DNA of 60,573 nucleotides from an uncultured bacterium. Lineage in GTDB: Bacteria; Actinomycetota; Coriobacteriia; Coriobacteriales; Coriobacteriaceae. The first letter of the stretch is position 1, and the number at the start of each line of letters is the position of its first letter. A program made the translations under genes and the position numbers. Under the pieces are notes generated by a model. The model was not told the origin of the DNA and searched no databases. It saw only the letters and a list, made by a program, of their open reading frames with translations. Below are positions 1-8,453 of this stretch, piece after piece. The stretch covers positions 1-60,573 of the forward strand of contig CAJMST010000012.1 of assembly GCA_905216145.1 (NCBI GenBank). Reading direction: 5' to 3'.

Positions 1-54
1 AGCACGCGGCTGTTAACCGCGCTGTTGTAGGTTCGAGTCCTACCCGGGGAGCCA
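1..54 (+). tRNA. tRNA-Asn (anticodon GTT), 5' end cut by the window
   Basis: This is the 3' two-thirds of a tRNA. The anticodon stem CGCGG/CCGCG (5-9 with 17-21) encloses the loop CTGTTAA, giving anticodon GTT at 12-14, which reads Asn codons. The T arm GTAGG-TTCGAGT-CCTAC lies at 27-43, the acceptor strand CCGGGGA at 44-50, the discriminator G at 51, and an encoded CCA at 52-54. The D arm and 5' acceptor strand lie outside the window. Confidence 0.95.
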
Positions 55-62
55 GGTTGTAA

Positions 63-90
63 AACCCGTCGCTTATGCGGCGGGTTTTTT
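63..90 (+). terminator. Intrinsic terminator of the tRNA-Asn transcript
   Basis: A 10-bp stem (63-72 with 77-86, one G-U pair) with loop TTAT runs into six T residues at 85-90. It begins 8 bases after the tRNA CCA end. Confidence 0.9.
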
Positions 91-248
91 CATGCCGCGA
101 CCACTTGACTCGAACGTTGCCATATCAACATTTCGTGTCGAGGATGTAATCCCGCGACCCACCACCTCAACATGGCGCGGTCGTTGTAGAATATTGCAAT
201 GATTGCTCCCACGACATGGTGCCGCGAGCACCAGATAAGGAGATTCTT

Positions 249-605
249 GTGTCTGAGACCATTAACGGCAGCCTGAGCGTCTCGAACGACGTTATTGCCG
301 ATATTGCCGGTTATGCCGCGATGACGTGCTATGGCGTCGTCGGTATGGCTGAGCAGCTCCAAGGCGCCGAGAGCGTGCGCCTGCTTGCCGGTCAGCGCCT
401 CCGCAAGGGCGTGCTTGTCTCCGCCGACGAGAACGGCCTTACGGTCGATCTTCACGTCGTGCTCGAGAACGGCGTCAACATGAAGTCCGTCTGCCACAAT
501 CTTTCGAGCTCCGTTGCCTTCACCCTGCAGGAGATCGCCCAGATCGATCCCGCCAGCCTTAAGATCGGCATCCATATCGACGCGCTCAAGAGCCGTCTGA
601 ACTAG
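249..605 (+). CDS. Asp23/Gls24 family protein (YloU-like)
   Basis: The protein has 118 residues from a GTG start at 249. That start is chosen because AAGGAG at 237-242 lies six bases upstream; an earlier ATG at 216 has no such site. The sequence shows the Asp23/Gls24 pattern of alternating strands and helices, with a GVVGMAEQ segment near the start and a C-terminal DPASLKIGIHIDALK segment. Members of this family are small envelope-associated proteins of poorly defined function. The position directly before fakA and recG is the same as yloU in Bacillus. A TAGAAT hexamer at 187-192 could be its -10 box, but I see no convincing -35. A second paralogue lies at 46322. Confidence 0.88.
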   Translation: MSETINGSLSVSNDVIADIAGYAAMTCYGVVGMAEQLQGAESVRLLAGQRLRKGVLVSADENGLTVDLHVVLENGVNMKSVCHNLSSSVAFTLQEIAQIDPASLKIGIHIDALKSRLN

Positions 606-632
606 CATCCGAAAACGGAGATTCAAATACCC

Positions 633-2294
633 ATGATTGCAAAGACCATTCGCACCTGTTTTCCGATCGCTGCGGCTGCCGTTTCCGACAAGGCCGAGGA
701 GATCAACAAGCTCAACGTCTTCCCCGTACCCGATGGCGATACCGGCACCAACATGTCGCTCACGCTCGCCTCGGTGACCAAGGAGCTCTCTGCCCTTCCC
801 GCCGATGCCGATATGGAGGCCATCGCCGGTGCCATCACCCACGGCTCTCTCATGGGCGCTCGCGGTAACTCCGGCGTTATTACCTCGCAGATTCTTCGCG
901 GCGTGGCCGAGGGTCTTGTCTCTGCCGACGAGCCTATTACGTCCGCCAACATTGCCTTCGCCTTCCGTCGCGCCGTCAAGGTTGCCTTCCAGGCTGTCCG
1001 CAAGCCCATCGAGGGCACGATCCTCACGGTCCTGCGCGATGTCTCGACCAAGGCCGATGAGTGCGAGAAGAAGAAGTTCTCGGCCGAGGATGCGCTCGAT
1101 GCTATCGTCGTCGAGGCGTACCAGTCCGTTGCTCGCACGCCCGACCTGCTGCCCGTTCTGAAGGAGAACGGCGTGGTCGACTCCGGCGCCTTTGGCTTTG
1201 CCATCTTCCTGGAGAACTTTGTTGCCGCCGCGCTTGGCCGCAGCACCGTTGTCGAGGATTTCTCCGCCACGTTTGATTCCGCTGGCTCTGCCCGCGATGC
1301 GGCCCTTGGTCGCGTTGAGATCGAGGCTAACGACGACTGGGAGGGCTCGGAGTTCCGCTACTGCAACGAGTTCCTCTTTAAGGCCGACGCCCCGTTTGAC
1401 GAGGACGAGTGCCTTAAGTTCCTAGGCTCCATGGGCGACTGTGAGCTGCTCGTGGGCGCCTATCCCGACTACAAGATCCATGTGCACTCCAACACCCCCA
1501 ACCTGGTGCTCGAGCACATGCTGCAGCTCGGTCAGATCTATGAGGTCTTTATCCACAACATGGAGATGGAGGCCCACGACCGTACCGCCAAGATCCACGA
1601 GGATCAGGAAAAGGCCGCCGAGCCCGCCAAGGCGCTGGGCTTTGTCGCCGTTGCCGCCGGTTCCGGCGAGGCCGACATCCTCAAGTCCCTTGGCGTCGAC
1701 GTGGTCGTCTCCGGTGGCCAGACCATGAACCCCTCGACCGCCGACCTGCTGGGCGCGGTGGACCAGGTCAACGCGACCTCAGTCATCATCCTGCCCAATA
1801 ACGGTAACATCCGCATGGCTGCCGAGGCCGCAGCTTCTGCCTGCACCGACAAGAAGGTCGCCGTCGTTCCCACCAAGACCGTTCCGCAGGCCTTCTCCGC
1901 GCTGTTTGCGGTCCTGCCCGATTCCGAGCTCGAGGATGCCGTCGCCGCTATGGTCGACGCCATCAGCGAGGTCCGCGATGGCGAGGTCACCCGTGCCGTG
2001 CGCGATTCCAGCGCCTCCGACGGCTCGCCTATTCACTCCGGTGACGTCATGGGTATCATTGCCGGCTCCATCGACGTGGTCGGCTCCGACGTGAAGCAGG
2101 TCACGCTCGACTGCATCAACCGCATGCAGGAGGAAGAAGAGGGTGACGCGCTGACGATTCTGGCCGGCGAGGAGCTGTCCGATGAGGCCTTCCAGGAGAT
2201 CGTCGACGCCATCGAGGAGGCTCAGCCCGATCTGGAGATTGACGCCCATCGTGGCGAGCAGCCGCTCTATCCCGTGATCTTCTCGATCGAGTAG
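633..2294 (+). CDS. fakA: FakA-type DAK2 (DhaL) domain fatty-acid kinase subunit
   Basis: The 553-residue protein has an N-terminal DhaL/DAK2 nucleotide-binding domain (about residues 1-200). It carries PVPDGDTGTNMS, whose aspartates bind Mg-ATP in this family, and GARGNSGVITSQILRG. The C-terminal half is the FakA-specific DegV-like region, ending in LYPVIFSIE. FakA phosphorylates exogenous fatty acids presented by a FakB protein, feeding acyl-phosphate to PlsX/PlsY; plsX lies 5 kb downstream in the same block. No FakB gene is visible here. The assignment rests on motifs, length (about 550 is typical) and the yloU-yloV gene order. It is 27 bp behind asp23, so the two are probably cotranscribed. 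Confidence 0.9.
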   Translation: MIAKTIRTCFPIAAAAVSDKAEEINKLNVFPVPDGDTGTNMSLTLASVTKELSALPADADMEAIAGAITHGSLMGARGNSGVITSQILRGVAEGLVSADEPITSANIAFAFRRAVKVAFQAVRKPIEGTILTVLRDVSTKADECEKKKFSAEDALDAIVVEAYQSVARTPDLLPVLKENGVVDSGAFGFAIFLENFVAAALGRSTVVEDFSATFDSAGSARDAALGRVEIEANDDWEGSEFRYCNEFLFKADAPFDEDECLKFLGSMGDCELLVGAYPDYKIHVHSNTPNLVLEHMLQLGQIYEVFIHNMEMEAHDRTAKIHEDQEKAAEPAKALGFVAVAAGSGEADILKSLGVDVVVSGGQTMNPSTADLLGAVDQVNATSVIILPNNGNIRMAAEAAASACTDKKVAVVPTKTVPQAFSALFAVLPDSELEDAVAAMVDAISEVRDGEVTRAVRDSSASDGSPIHSGDVMGIIAGSIDVVGSDVKQVTLDCINRMQEEEEGDALTILAGEELSDEAFQEIVDAIEEAQPDLEIDAHRGEQPLYPVIFSIE

Positions 2295-2303
2295 GCTCTG
2301 CCT

Positions 2304-4481
2304 ATGTCCGAGCTGTGCTCCGTGCCGCGCGTCTCGGAGCGTTTTGCCCAGAGCAATGCGCTCGACGAGGATATCGCGCGACTCAAATATGTTTCGGGTA
2401 AACGTGAGGAGGCCCTTCGCCGTCTGGGAATTCGGACGGTGGGGGACCTCCTTCTCCATATTCCTCATCGATACCTCGACTTTACCCGTTCGTGGTCCAT
2501 TGAGATGGCGCCCATCGGTACCGTGTGCACCATCATCGCCACGGTCGACCGTATCGTCCAAAAGCAGCCGCGTCCGCGCATGCAGGTGACTGAGGTCTCA
2601 CTTGTTGACGAGACGGGCGTGCTGCAGGTCGCCTTTTTCCGCCAGCCCTGGATTGCCCAGCAGCTTAAGCAGGGCGACCGCCTGGCCGTGATGGGCAAGG
2701 TCGAGTTTGCCTACGGCTTTAAGCAGATGGCCTCGCCCCACTTTGAAAAGCTCGAGGACGGGCGCGCCGCCGGCACCATCCTGCCGGTTCACTACGTAAG
2801 TGACGGCGTGAGCCAGGCGTGGATGCGCCGCATCGTAAGCGGTGCGCTCGAAGTGGTCGCCAATCCGTTCGATCCGATTCCCGCGCCGCTGCGCGCAAAG
2901 CGGAAGCTCATGAGCAATGCCCGCGCGTTGCGTTCGATCCACTTTCCCTCGAGCATGGCTGAGCGCGACATCGCACGCCGGCGTCTTGCCTACGAGGAGT
3001 GCCTCTGCCTGCAGCTGGCGCTGCGCCTGCGCAACGACGGCGGCCTGGTCGATGTGGTGCCTTATGCCCACACCGCGGGCGAGCACCTGGCCGCGCTCAA
3101 GCAAGCCCTGCCGTTTTCGCTGAGCGACGAGCAAGAGGCCGCGTTCCAAGATATCCTGCGCGATATGTGCGATGGCGGGCGCGTGATGAACCGCCTGCTG
3201 CTGGGTGATGTCGGTACCGGTAAGACGGCCGTTGCCGCCTGCGCGCTGGCGGTTGCGGCCGATAGCGGTACCCAGGCCTGTGTCATGGCGCCCACGGGCG
3301 TGCTGGCGCGTCAGTATGCCGATAAGACCGGCCCTCTGCTCTCGCAGGCTGGCATGTCCTGGGCGCTTCTGACGGGTGCCACGCCGGCGGCCGAGCGCGA
3401 GCGTATCCATGAGCAGCTGCAGTCCGGCGAGCTCGATGTCCTCTTTGGCACCCACGCGGTTCTTTCGGACAATGTCACGTTCAAGCATCTGTCACTTGTT
3501 GTCATCGACGAGCAGCACCGCTTTGGCGTAGGCCAGCGCAGCGCCCTACGCGCGAAGGGCCCCGGTGCCGATCTGCTTGTTATGACGGCAACGCCCATCC
3601 CGCGTACGCTGGCGCTTTCGGTCTACGGCGATCTGGACACGAGTATCATCCGCCATCGGCCAGTCCCTGGCGCTGGCGTGACGACACGCGTGCTCACCGA
3701 GTCGAGTCGTGACCTCGCCTATGGCGCCATTCGCGAGGCGCACGAGAAGGGGCAGCAGGCCTACGTGATTTGCCCGCTCGTGGAGCCGAGTGACTCGGCC
3801 GATGAACTGGAAGACGTGCCCGGTATTGCCCGCGATGATGAGGGCCGCGTGACCGTCCCCGTGCCGCTGCACGATACGGCGACCGAGCTCGATCGCCTGC
3901 GTCTGGCGTTGCCGAGTCTTGCCATCGAGCGCCTTCACGGCCGTATGCCAGCGGGGGAGAAGGACCAGGTTATCGATGCCTTTAAGCGTGGCGAGATCGA
4001 TGTGCTCGTCTCGACTACGGTGGTTGAGGTGGGCGTCGACGTGCCCAACGCCACCGTCATGGTCATCGAGAACGGTGAGCGCTTTGGCTTGGCGGCGCTG
4101 CATCAGCTACGCGGTCGCGTGGGCCGCGGCAGCGTGTCGGGCACGTGCCTGGTCATGACGCACTCCAAGGGCAACGGCGGCGCGTCGGCGGCGCAAGATC
4201 GTCTGCAATCGCTCGAAAAAACCTCGGATGGCTTTACGCTCGCCCAGATGGACCTGCGTCTGCGCCACGAGGGCGAAATCCTGGGGTACCGCCAGCATGG
4301 CGGCGTGACCTTGCGCTTTGTGGACCTGGACGCCGATGAGGACCTTATCGAATGGGCCCATTTGGATGCGGTCGAGCTCTTGCGGTATGCTTGCAACCTT
4401 TACTCTGTGGCGACGCGTCCCTTGCGCGACGCGGTCGCCATGCGTTATCGACATATCTTTAAGGAGGTCAGCGGAGGATGA
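2304..4481 (+). CDS. recG: ATP-dependent DNA helicase RecG
   Basis: At 725 residues this is close to the usual RecG length of about 690. An N-terminal helical segment and the OB-fold wedge domain (roughly residues 15-200) precede two RecA-like helicase lobes. Motif I is LLLGDVGTGKTAVA, motif II is the DEQH box VVIDEQHRFG, and motif III is MTATPIPRTLAL. The C-terminal lobe carries STTVVEVGVDVPNA and HQLRGRVGRG. RecG remodels stalled replication forks and Holliday junctions. The ATG at 2304, nine bases after the fakA stop, has only a poor ribosome-binding site, so its expression may depend on coupling to fakA. Confidence 0.96.
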   Translation: MSELCSVPRVSERFAQSNALDEDIARLKYVSGKREEALRRLGIRTVGDLLLHIPHRYLDFTRSWSIEMAPIGTVCTIIATVDRIVQKQPRPRMQVTEVSLVDETGVLQVAFFRQPWIAQQLKQGDRLAVMGKVEFAYGFKQMASPHFEKLEDGRAAGTILPVHYVSDGVSQAWMRRIVSGALEVVANPFDPIPAPLRAKRKLMSNARALRSIHFPSSMAERDIARRRLAYEECLCLQLALRLRNDGGLVDVVPYAHTAGEHLAALKQALPFSLSDEQEAAFQDILRDMCDGGRVMNRLLLGDVGTGKTAVAACALAVAADSGTQACVMAPTGVLARQYADKTGPLLSQAGMSWALLTGATPAAERERIHEQLQSGELDVLFGTHAVLSDNVTFKHLSLVVIDEQHRFGVGQRSALRAKGPGADLLVMTATPIPRTLALSVYGDLDTSIIRHRPVPGAGVTTRVLTESSRDLAYGAIREAHEKGQQAYVICPLVEPSDSADELEDVPGIARDDEGRVTVPVPLHDTATELDRLRLALPSLAIERLHGRMPAGEKDQVIDAFKRGEIDVLVSTTVVEVGVDVPNATVMVIENGERFGLAALHQLRGRVGRGSVSGTCLVMTHSKGNGGASAAQDRLQSLEKTSDGFTLAQMDLRLRHEGEILGYRQHGGVTLRFVDLDADEDLIEWAHLDAVELLRYACNLYSVATRPLRDAVAMRYRHIFKEVSGG

Positions 4482-5122
4482 GAATCATCGGCGGCGAATG
4501 GCGCGGTCGTAAAATCGAGGAGCCCCGTGGTCGCGGTGTCACCCGCCCCACGACTGATCGCGTGCGCGAGGCGTGCGCATCTATGGTCATGTCGGCATTC
4601 GATTTCGATTTGGACGAGGTTCGTGTGCTGGACGCCTTTGGCGGCTCCGGTGCCTTAGGGTTAGAGATGCTCTCTCGTGGGGCCCGCTCGCTCACGACGT
4701 TTGAGATCGATCGCAACGCCGCGCGGCTCATTACCAAGAATATCGAGTCGCTCTGCCGTGACCGTGCGCGTTGGCGCGTGGTCACGGGCGACATGCTGAC
4801 GAGTGCCTCACGCGGTCGTGTACCGGGCGGCCCCTTTGATCTGGTCCTGCTCGACCCGCCCTATGCTTTTGGTGCCGAGCCGGTCGAGGAACTGCTGCAG
4901 AATCTGGCCCAGCAGGGTCTGCTTGCGTCTGGCGCTTACGCCCTGTTTGAGCATGCCGCCGCCGATGCGGGCGCGCATCCGGCAGACTTTGAGACTGTAC
5001 GTGAGAAGCGCTACGGCATTACCTCGGTCGACCTGCTCCGTTGGGTCGGCGATAGCAAGGACGGCGGCACTGATGCTAACGAAAATGACGAGGCAGTATC
5101 CCCGGAGGACGCCCATGAGTGA
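4478..5122 (+). CDS. rsmD: 16S rRNA (guanine(966)-N2)-methyltransferase RsmD
   Basis: The 214-residue Rossmann-fold methyltransferase starts MRIIGGEWRGRKI, typical of RsmD. VLDAFGGSGALGLEML is the SAM-binding motif and LVLLDPPYAF the catalytic N-methyltransferase motif ([DN]PPY). It methylates G966 of 16S rRNA in the 30S subunit. The start overlaps the recG stop as ATGA, with an AAGGAGG-type site just upstream inside recG. The last 25 residues form an acidic, low-complexity tail absent from most RsmD proteins, and this tail overlaps the start of coaD by 8 bp. Confidence 0.94.
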   Translation: MRIIGGEWRGRKIEEPRGRGVTRPTTDRVREACASMVMSAFDFDLDEVRVLDAFGGSGALGLEMLSRGARSLTTFEIDRNAARLITKNIESLCRDRARWRVVTGDMLTSASRGRVPGGPFDLVLLDPPYAFGAEPVEELLQNLAQQGLLASGAYALFEHAAADAGAHPADFETVREKRYGITSVDLLRWVGDSKDGGTDANENDEAVSPEDAHE

Positions 5123-5612
5123 CACTATTAATCGCGTGATCGTCCCGGGCACCTTCGATCCCATCACGTTTGGCCATATCGATGTGATCCGCCGCGCCCG
5201 CCGCATCTTTCCCAGCGTGATCGTCGCTGTTGCCGAGTCGCAGGGTAAAAACGGTGTGGGTACCACGTTTATGCTCGATGAGCGCGTGGCGCTGGCCCGC
5301 GAGGCGCTCGGTGATATCGACGGCGTCGACGTCCTGCCCTTTACCGGCCTCTTGGTCGACTTCGCTCGCGAGCAGGGGGCGGGGGCCGTGGTCAAGGGCC
5401 TGCGCGCCATGACCGACTTTGAGTACGAGCTGCAGCAGGCAGATCTCAACTATCGCTTGGATAACGAGCTGGAGTCCATCTTTGTCATGAGTGCGCCGCA
5501 GTACGGCTATATCTCGAGCTCGGTCGTTCGCCAGATCGCCTCACTCGGCAGCGATGTATCGACGTTTGTCCCGCCCAACGTGGTCGAAGCGCTCAGACAT
5601 CGCTTTTCGTGA
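5115..5612 (+). CDS. coaD: Phosphopantetheine adenylyltransferase CoaD
   Basis: The protein has 165 residues starting MSDTINRVIVPGTFDP. GTFDPITFGHIDVI contains the T/HxGH nucleotidyltransferase signature and ISSSVVR the C-terminal ISSS(S/T)xVR motif. CoaD adenylylates 4'-phosphopantetheine in the penultimate step of CoA synthesis. The ATG at 5115 is preceded by CGGAGGA and overlaps the rsmD stop by 8 bp. The rsmD-coaD pair is very common in bacteria. Longer in-frame upstream sequence exists but merely overlaps rsmD, so I reject it. Confidence 0.95.
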   Translation: MSDTINRVIVPGTFDPITFGHIDVIRRARRIFPSVIVAVAESQGKNGVGTTFMLDERVALAREALGDIDGVDVLPFTGLLVDFAREQGAGAVVKGLRAMTDFEYELQQADLNYRLDNELESIFVMSAPQYGYISSSVVRQIASLGSDVSTFVPPNVVEALRHRFS

Positions 5613-5636
5613 CGTTTTTTATTGCCTGGTGGCATG

Positions 5637-5645
5637 TGGTAAACT
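5637..5645 (+). promoter_or_regulatory. Candidate extended -10 promoter before the SepIVA-like gene
   Basis: TG-G-TAAACT (TG at 5637-5638, hexamer 5640-5645) is an extended -10 element 36 bp upstream of the next start. A -35 is poorly defined (T-rich sequence at 5616-5621). The same TGGTAAACT string occurs before fruA at 51849-51857, which supports its being a real promoter element. Confidence 0.45.
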
Positions 5646-5680
5646 AGCACGATGATATGTTACCTATGAAAGGAGACCGG

Positions 5681-6178
5681 ATGCCGGGCGAGAATTTTCC
5701 TGGCGATAGGATCGTCAGCTTGGTCGATGAGCTCGAAGGGCTGATCGAGGAAGCCAAGCCGCCTTTCGGCAAGAACGCTCAGTTCAAGGTCATCGACGCC
5801 GACGTGTTCTTCAACATCCTCGACGAGATCCGCATGAGCTATCCCGAGGAGTGGCAGAAGTCCCGCCGTATCCTTAAGGAGCGCGAGGAGCTTATGGCTT
5901 CCGCCGCCGCCCAGGCCGATTCCATCATCGCCGACGCTCAGCAGCAGGCCCTCACCATTGCCGGTGAGCAGGAGATTGTCCGCCTTGCGCAGCAGCAGGC
6001 CGACGACATCCGCGATCGTGCCCAGCAGTACGAGCGCGAGACGCGTTATGCTGCCGAGGACTATGCAGAGCAGGTCTTTACGCATCTGGAGGAGAACCTC
6101 AAGAGCCTGACTGGCACCGTTACCCGTTGCCGTCAGCAGCTCAACGAGGGTGCCGCCCAACAGAATGGTCAGTGGTAA
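5681..6178 (+). CDS. Coiled-coil protein, probably SepIVA/DivIVA-like septation factor
   Basis: The 165-residue protein has no catalytic motif. Residues 1-50 form a short folded segment (FFNILDEIRMSYPEEW). Residues about 60-150 are a continuous charged helix rich in Ala, Gln and Glu (for example AAQADSIIADAQQQA), predicted to be coiled coil. I chose ATG 5681 because AAAGGAG ends five bases upstream; an ATG at 5657 lacks a site. In actinobacteria the slot between coaD and DUF177/rpmF-rnc holds SepIVA, a DivIVA-like division protein, so that is my inference. It could also be annotated as an ATP-synthase-b-like or generic ATPase protein because of the coiled coil. Confidence 0.7.
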   Translation: MPGENFPGDRIVSLVDELEGLIEEAKPPFGKNAQFKVIDADVFFNILDEIRMSYPEEWQKSRRILKEREELMASAAAQADSIIADAQQQALTIAGEQEIVRLAQQQADDIRDRAQQYERETRYAAEDYAEQVFTHLEENLKSLTGTVTRCRQQLNEGAAQQNGQW

Positions 6179-6732
6179 TGGCTGAGTTCCCGAGCGTTAC
6201 CGTCGATCTTTCCGAGCAGCTTGAGTTTCCCGGAGATTCGTATCCGCTGACCGGCAAGGTCGATGTCGCCACCTACACGGTGGGCGAGAAGGAGTACCAG
6301 CTACAGGACGGCATCGACTACGACGTTGTCTTTACCAATGCCGGTACCGGTGTCTTGCTCACGGGCATGGTCCGCGCGCACGCCGCCGGCGAGTGCGACC
6401 GTTGCCTGGAGCCCGCTTCGTTTGATATCGCCGGCGAGATCGAGGAGTTCTACCTCTTCGAGGAGCCCGAGGATCCCGAGGCCTTCGAGGACGGCTACGA
6501 GCTCCTGGGTGAGGACCGCATCGTCGATCTGGGTGAGCCCATCAACGACGCGGTCGTAATGGACACGCCGTTTGTGGTGCTCTGCAAGCCCGATTGCCGC
6601 GGTCTGTGTCCCACTTGCGGTTGCAATCTCAACGTCGAGCAATGCGAATGCGCCGCACAGGCAGAGACAGAATGGGCCGCTGCCACGGAAAATCCATTTG
6701 CAGCATTGAAGAATCTCAAGCTCGATGAGTAA
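6178..6732 (+). CDS. DUF177 (YceD) family protein, rRNA-accumulation factor
   Basis: The 184-residue DUF177 protein contains the family's conserved GECDRCLEP motif in the middle. The C-terminal Cys motif CKPDCRGLCPTCG is followed by a CEC segment that may bind metal. It starts at ATG 6178, overlapping the previous stop as TAATG, so the two are translationally coupled. It sits directly before rpmF, the usual yceD-rpmF arrangement. YceD homologues are linked to 23S rRNA accumulation and L32 supply. Confidence 0.9.
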   Translation: MAEFPSVTVDLSEQLEFPGDSYPLTGKVDVATYTVGEKEYQLQDGIDYDVVFTNAGTGVLLTGMVRAHAAGECDRCLEPASFDIAGEIEEFYLFEEPEDPEAFEDGYELLGEDRIVDLGEPINDAVVMDTPFVVLCKPDCRGLCPTCGCNLNVEQCECAAQAETEWAAATENPFAALKNLKLDE

Positions 6733-6796
6733 AACTGTGGTAGTATCGCTACTTGCGCGTAATCGCCACACTGGATAGTTCATAAGGAAGGTCACT

Positions 6797-6976
6797 ATGC
6801 CCGTACCTAAACAAAAGCAGGGTCGTATCCGCACTCACACCCGTCGTTCCGCCAACATGAAGATTTCGGCTGCGGCTCAGTCCACGTGCCCCCGTTGCGG
6901 CGCTGTCAAGCTTCCGCACCACGTGTGCCCCAGCTGCGGTTTCTACAAGGACCGCGAGGTTATCGTTACCGAGTAA
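6797..6976 (+). CDS. rpmF: 50S ribosomal protein L32
   Basis: The 59-residue protein starts MPVPKQKQGRIRTHTRRS, characteristic of L32. It keeps two CxxC pairs (CPRC and CPSC) forming a zinc ribbon, so it is the zinc-binding C+ form. ATG 6797 follows AAGGAAGG with six bases of spacing. It completes the DUF177-rpmF pair and a hairpin terminator follows at 7017. Confidence 0.96.
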   Translation: MPVPKQKQGRIRTHTRRSANMKISAAAQSTCPRCGAVKLPHHVCPSCGFYKDREVIVTE

Positions 6977-7016
6977 CGGTATACTCTGGATGCGATGCCG
7001 TTCCAAATGGAACCAC

Positions 7017-7046
7017 AATGGCCGGCTCAATGAGTCGGCCATTTTT
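7017..7046 (+). terminator. Intrinsic terminator after rpmF
   Basis: An 11-bp stem (7017-7027 with 7033-7043, one G-U pair) with a CAATG loop is followed by T residues to 7046. It separates rpmF from plsX, whose ribosome-binding site begins five bases later, so it may also act as a partial attenuator within the block. Confidence 0.8.
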
Positions 7047-7063
7047 GTATAAGGAGCATGTAT

Positions 7064-8083
7064 ATGAGTAACGTTCGCGTTTGTGTAGACGTTGTGGGCG
7101 GAGACGAGAAACCTCAGGTTGTTCTCGATGGTATCGAGGCTGCGCTTGCCGCCGATCCCGATATCGAGGTCTTGGCAGCTGGCCCCGCTGAAATCGTCAA
7201 TCCCTTTGCTGCTTCCCATGCACGTGTTGAGGCTCTTGAGGCACCCGACGTTATCGCCATGGATGACGATCCCATTCGCGCCGTGATGACCAAGCGTAAA
7301 TCGTCGATCGTGCTTGCCTGCCGCGCCATCAAAAAGGGCAACGCGGACGCGTTCTTCTCCGCCGGCTCGACCGGTGCCATGACCGCTGCCGCCACCGCCT
7401 ATGTGACGCCGTTTAGATATATGGCCGAAGGCAAGAAGCAGCCGGTGCGTCCCTGTCTGACCAATGCGCTGCCCAATCGCGCCGGCGGTCTGACGGTGCT
7501 GTGCGATATGGGCGCCAACCCCGATGTCGAGGTCGATGACATGGTGCGTTTTGCCCAGATGGGTAGCGCCTATGCCCGCGTCGTCCTGGGCATCGAGCAT
7601 CCCCGCGTGGGCCTGCTTGCCAATGGCACCGAGGACGAGAAGGGTTCCAACTTTACCAAGGCCTGCTTCCCGGCCATGAAAGCCGCCGTTCCCGGCTTTG
7701 TTGGTAACTGCGAGGGCACCGATCTTACGTCGGGCAATTTTGACGTCGTGGTCGCCGACGGCATGTCGGGCAACATCGCGCTCAAGGCCACCGAGGGCGC
7801 TGCCAAGTTTTTGCTGCAGGAACTCAAGGGTGCCTTTATGGCCTCGCTCGGCACCAAGATCGCCGCGCTGCTCATTAAAAAGCAGATGCGCGAGATTAAA
7901 GCCAAGCTTTCGGGCGACGCCAAGGGCGGCGCGATTCTTTTGGGCCTGCGCGGCGTGGTCCTGATCGGCCATGGTGCCACCTCGGTCGAGGCTGTTAAAA
8001 ACGGTACGCTTGCGGCGGCCGAAGCCGTGCGCGCCGGGCTGGTCGAGAATGTCGCCAACTCTATGGACGGTATCGTTTTATAA
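7064..8083 (+). CDS. plsX: Phosphate acyltransferase PlsX
   Basis: The 339-residue protein starts MSNVRVCVDVVGGDEKP, matching the family's N-terminal DxxGGD(x)xP motif. Further family signatures are GSTGAMTAA and the late GLRGVVLIGHG. PlsX converts acyl-ACP to acyl-phosphate, the first committed step of the PlsX/PlsY phospholipid pathway, and acts at the membrane surface. AAGGAG at 7051-7056 is seven bases from ATG 7064 but only one base from the ATG at 7058, so 7064 is preferred. It is followed by acpP as in many Gram-positives. Confidence 0.95.
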   Translation: MSNVRVCVDVVGGDEKPQVVLDGIEAALAADPDIEVLAAGPAEIVNPFAASHARVEALEAPDVIAMDDDPIRAVMTKRKSSIVLACRAIKKGNADAFFSAGSTGAMTAAATAYVTPFRYMAEGKKQPVRPCLTNALPNRAGGLTVLCDMGANPDVEVDDMVRFAQMGSAYARVVLGIEHPRVGLLANGTEDEKGSNFTKACFPAMKAAVPGFVGNCEGTDLTSGNFDVVVADGMSGNIALKATEGAAKFLLQELKGAFMASLGTKIAALLIKKQMREIKAKLSGDAKGGAILLGLRGVVLIGHGATSVEAVKNGTLAAAEAVRAGLVENVANSMDGIVL

Positions 8084-8130
8084 GAGCGAGTTAGAGTGCT
8101 GTTATGTGCTTCGCGGCGCACGTCGTGGGG

Positions 8131-8171
8131 TAGAATCAGAACCGTGTCTTGGTACCGCCCGGGCGGTACCA
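8131..8171 (+). promoter_or_regulatory. acpP promoter -10 box and 22-bp perfect palindrome
   Basis: A TAGAAT hexamer at 8131-8136 could be the -10 box of acpP. Fourteen bases after it, 8150-8171 is a perfect 22-bp palindrome with half-site TGGTACCGCCC, followed by TTCTTTT. It could be an operator at the start of the acpP transcript, or its RNA form could be a terminator hairpin for plsX (9-bp stem, CCGG loop). No -35 is convincing. Confidence 0.5.
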
Positions 8172-8207
8172 TTCTTTTGGTATTCATGCACTATGAGAGG
8201 AAGCGCT

Positions 8208-8450
8208 ATGGACCGCTCCGAAATCTTCGACAAGATCGCCGAGGTCGCTGCTGACGTTCTGGGCGTCGATGTTGCCGAAATTAGCGATGAGACCACCTTT
8301 GACGACCTCGATGCCAACTCGCTCGAGCGCCTGCAGCTGGTTACGGCTATCGAGGACGAGTTCAACCTCGAGATCGATGACGAGACCCTTCTCTCGCTCA
8401 ACTCTGTCGCCGACGCCGTCGACGCTATCGAAGCTGCCAAGGAGGCCTAA
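8208..8450 (+). CDS. acpP: Acyl carrier protein
   Basis: The 80-residue acidic four-helix protein carries the phosphopantetheine attachment serine in DLDANSLERLQLV. Most ACPs have DSL here; this one has NSL, so the Asp just before the modified Ser is replaced by Asn. ATG 8208 follows AGAGGAAG. The protein carries growing acyl chains in fatty-acid synthesis and feeds PlsX. It lies between plsX and rnc as in Bacillus. Confidence 0.93.
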   Translation: MDRSEIFDKIAEVAADVLGVDVAEISDETTFDDLDANSLERLQLVTAIEDEFNLEIDDETLLSLNSVADAVDAIEAAKEA

Positions 8451-8453
8451 GTC

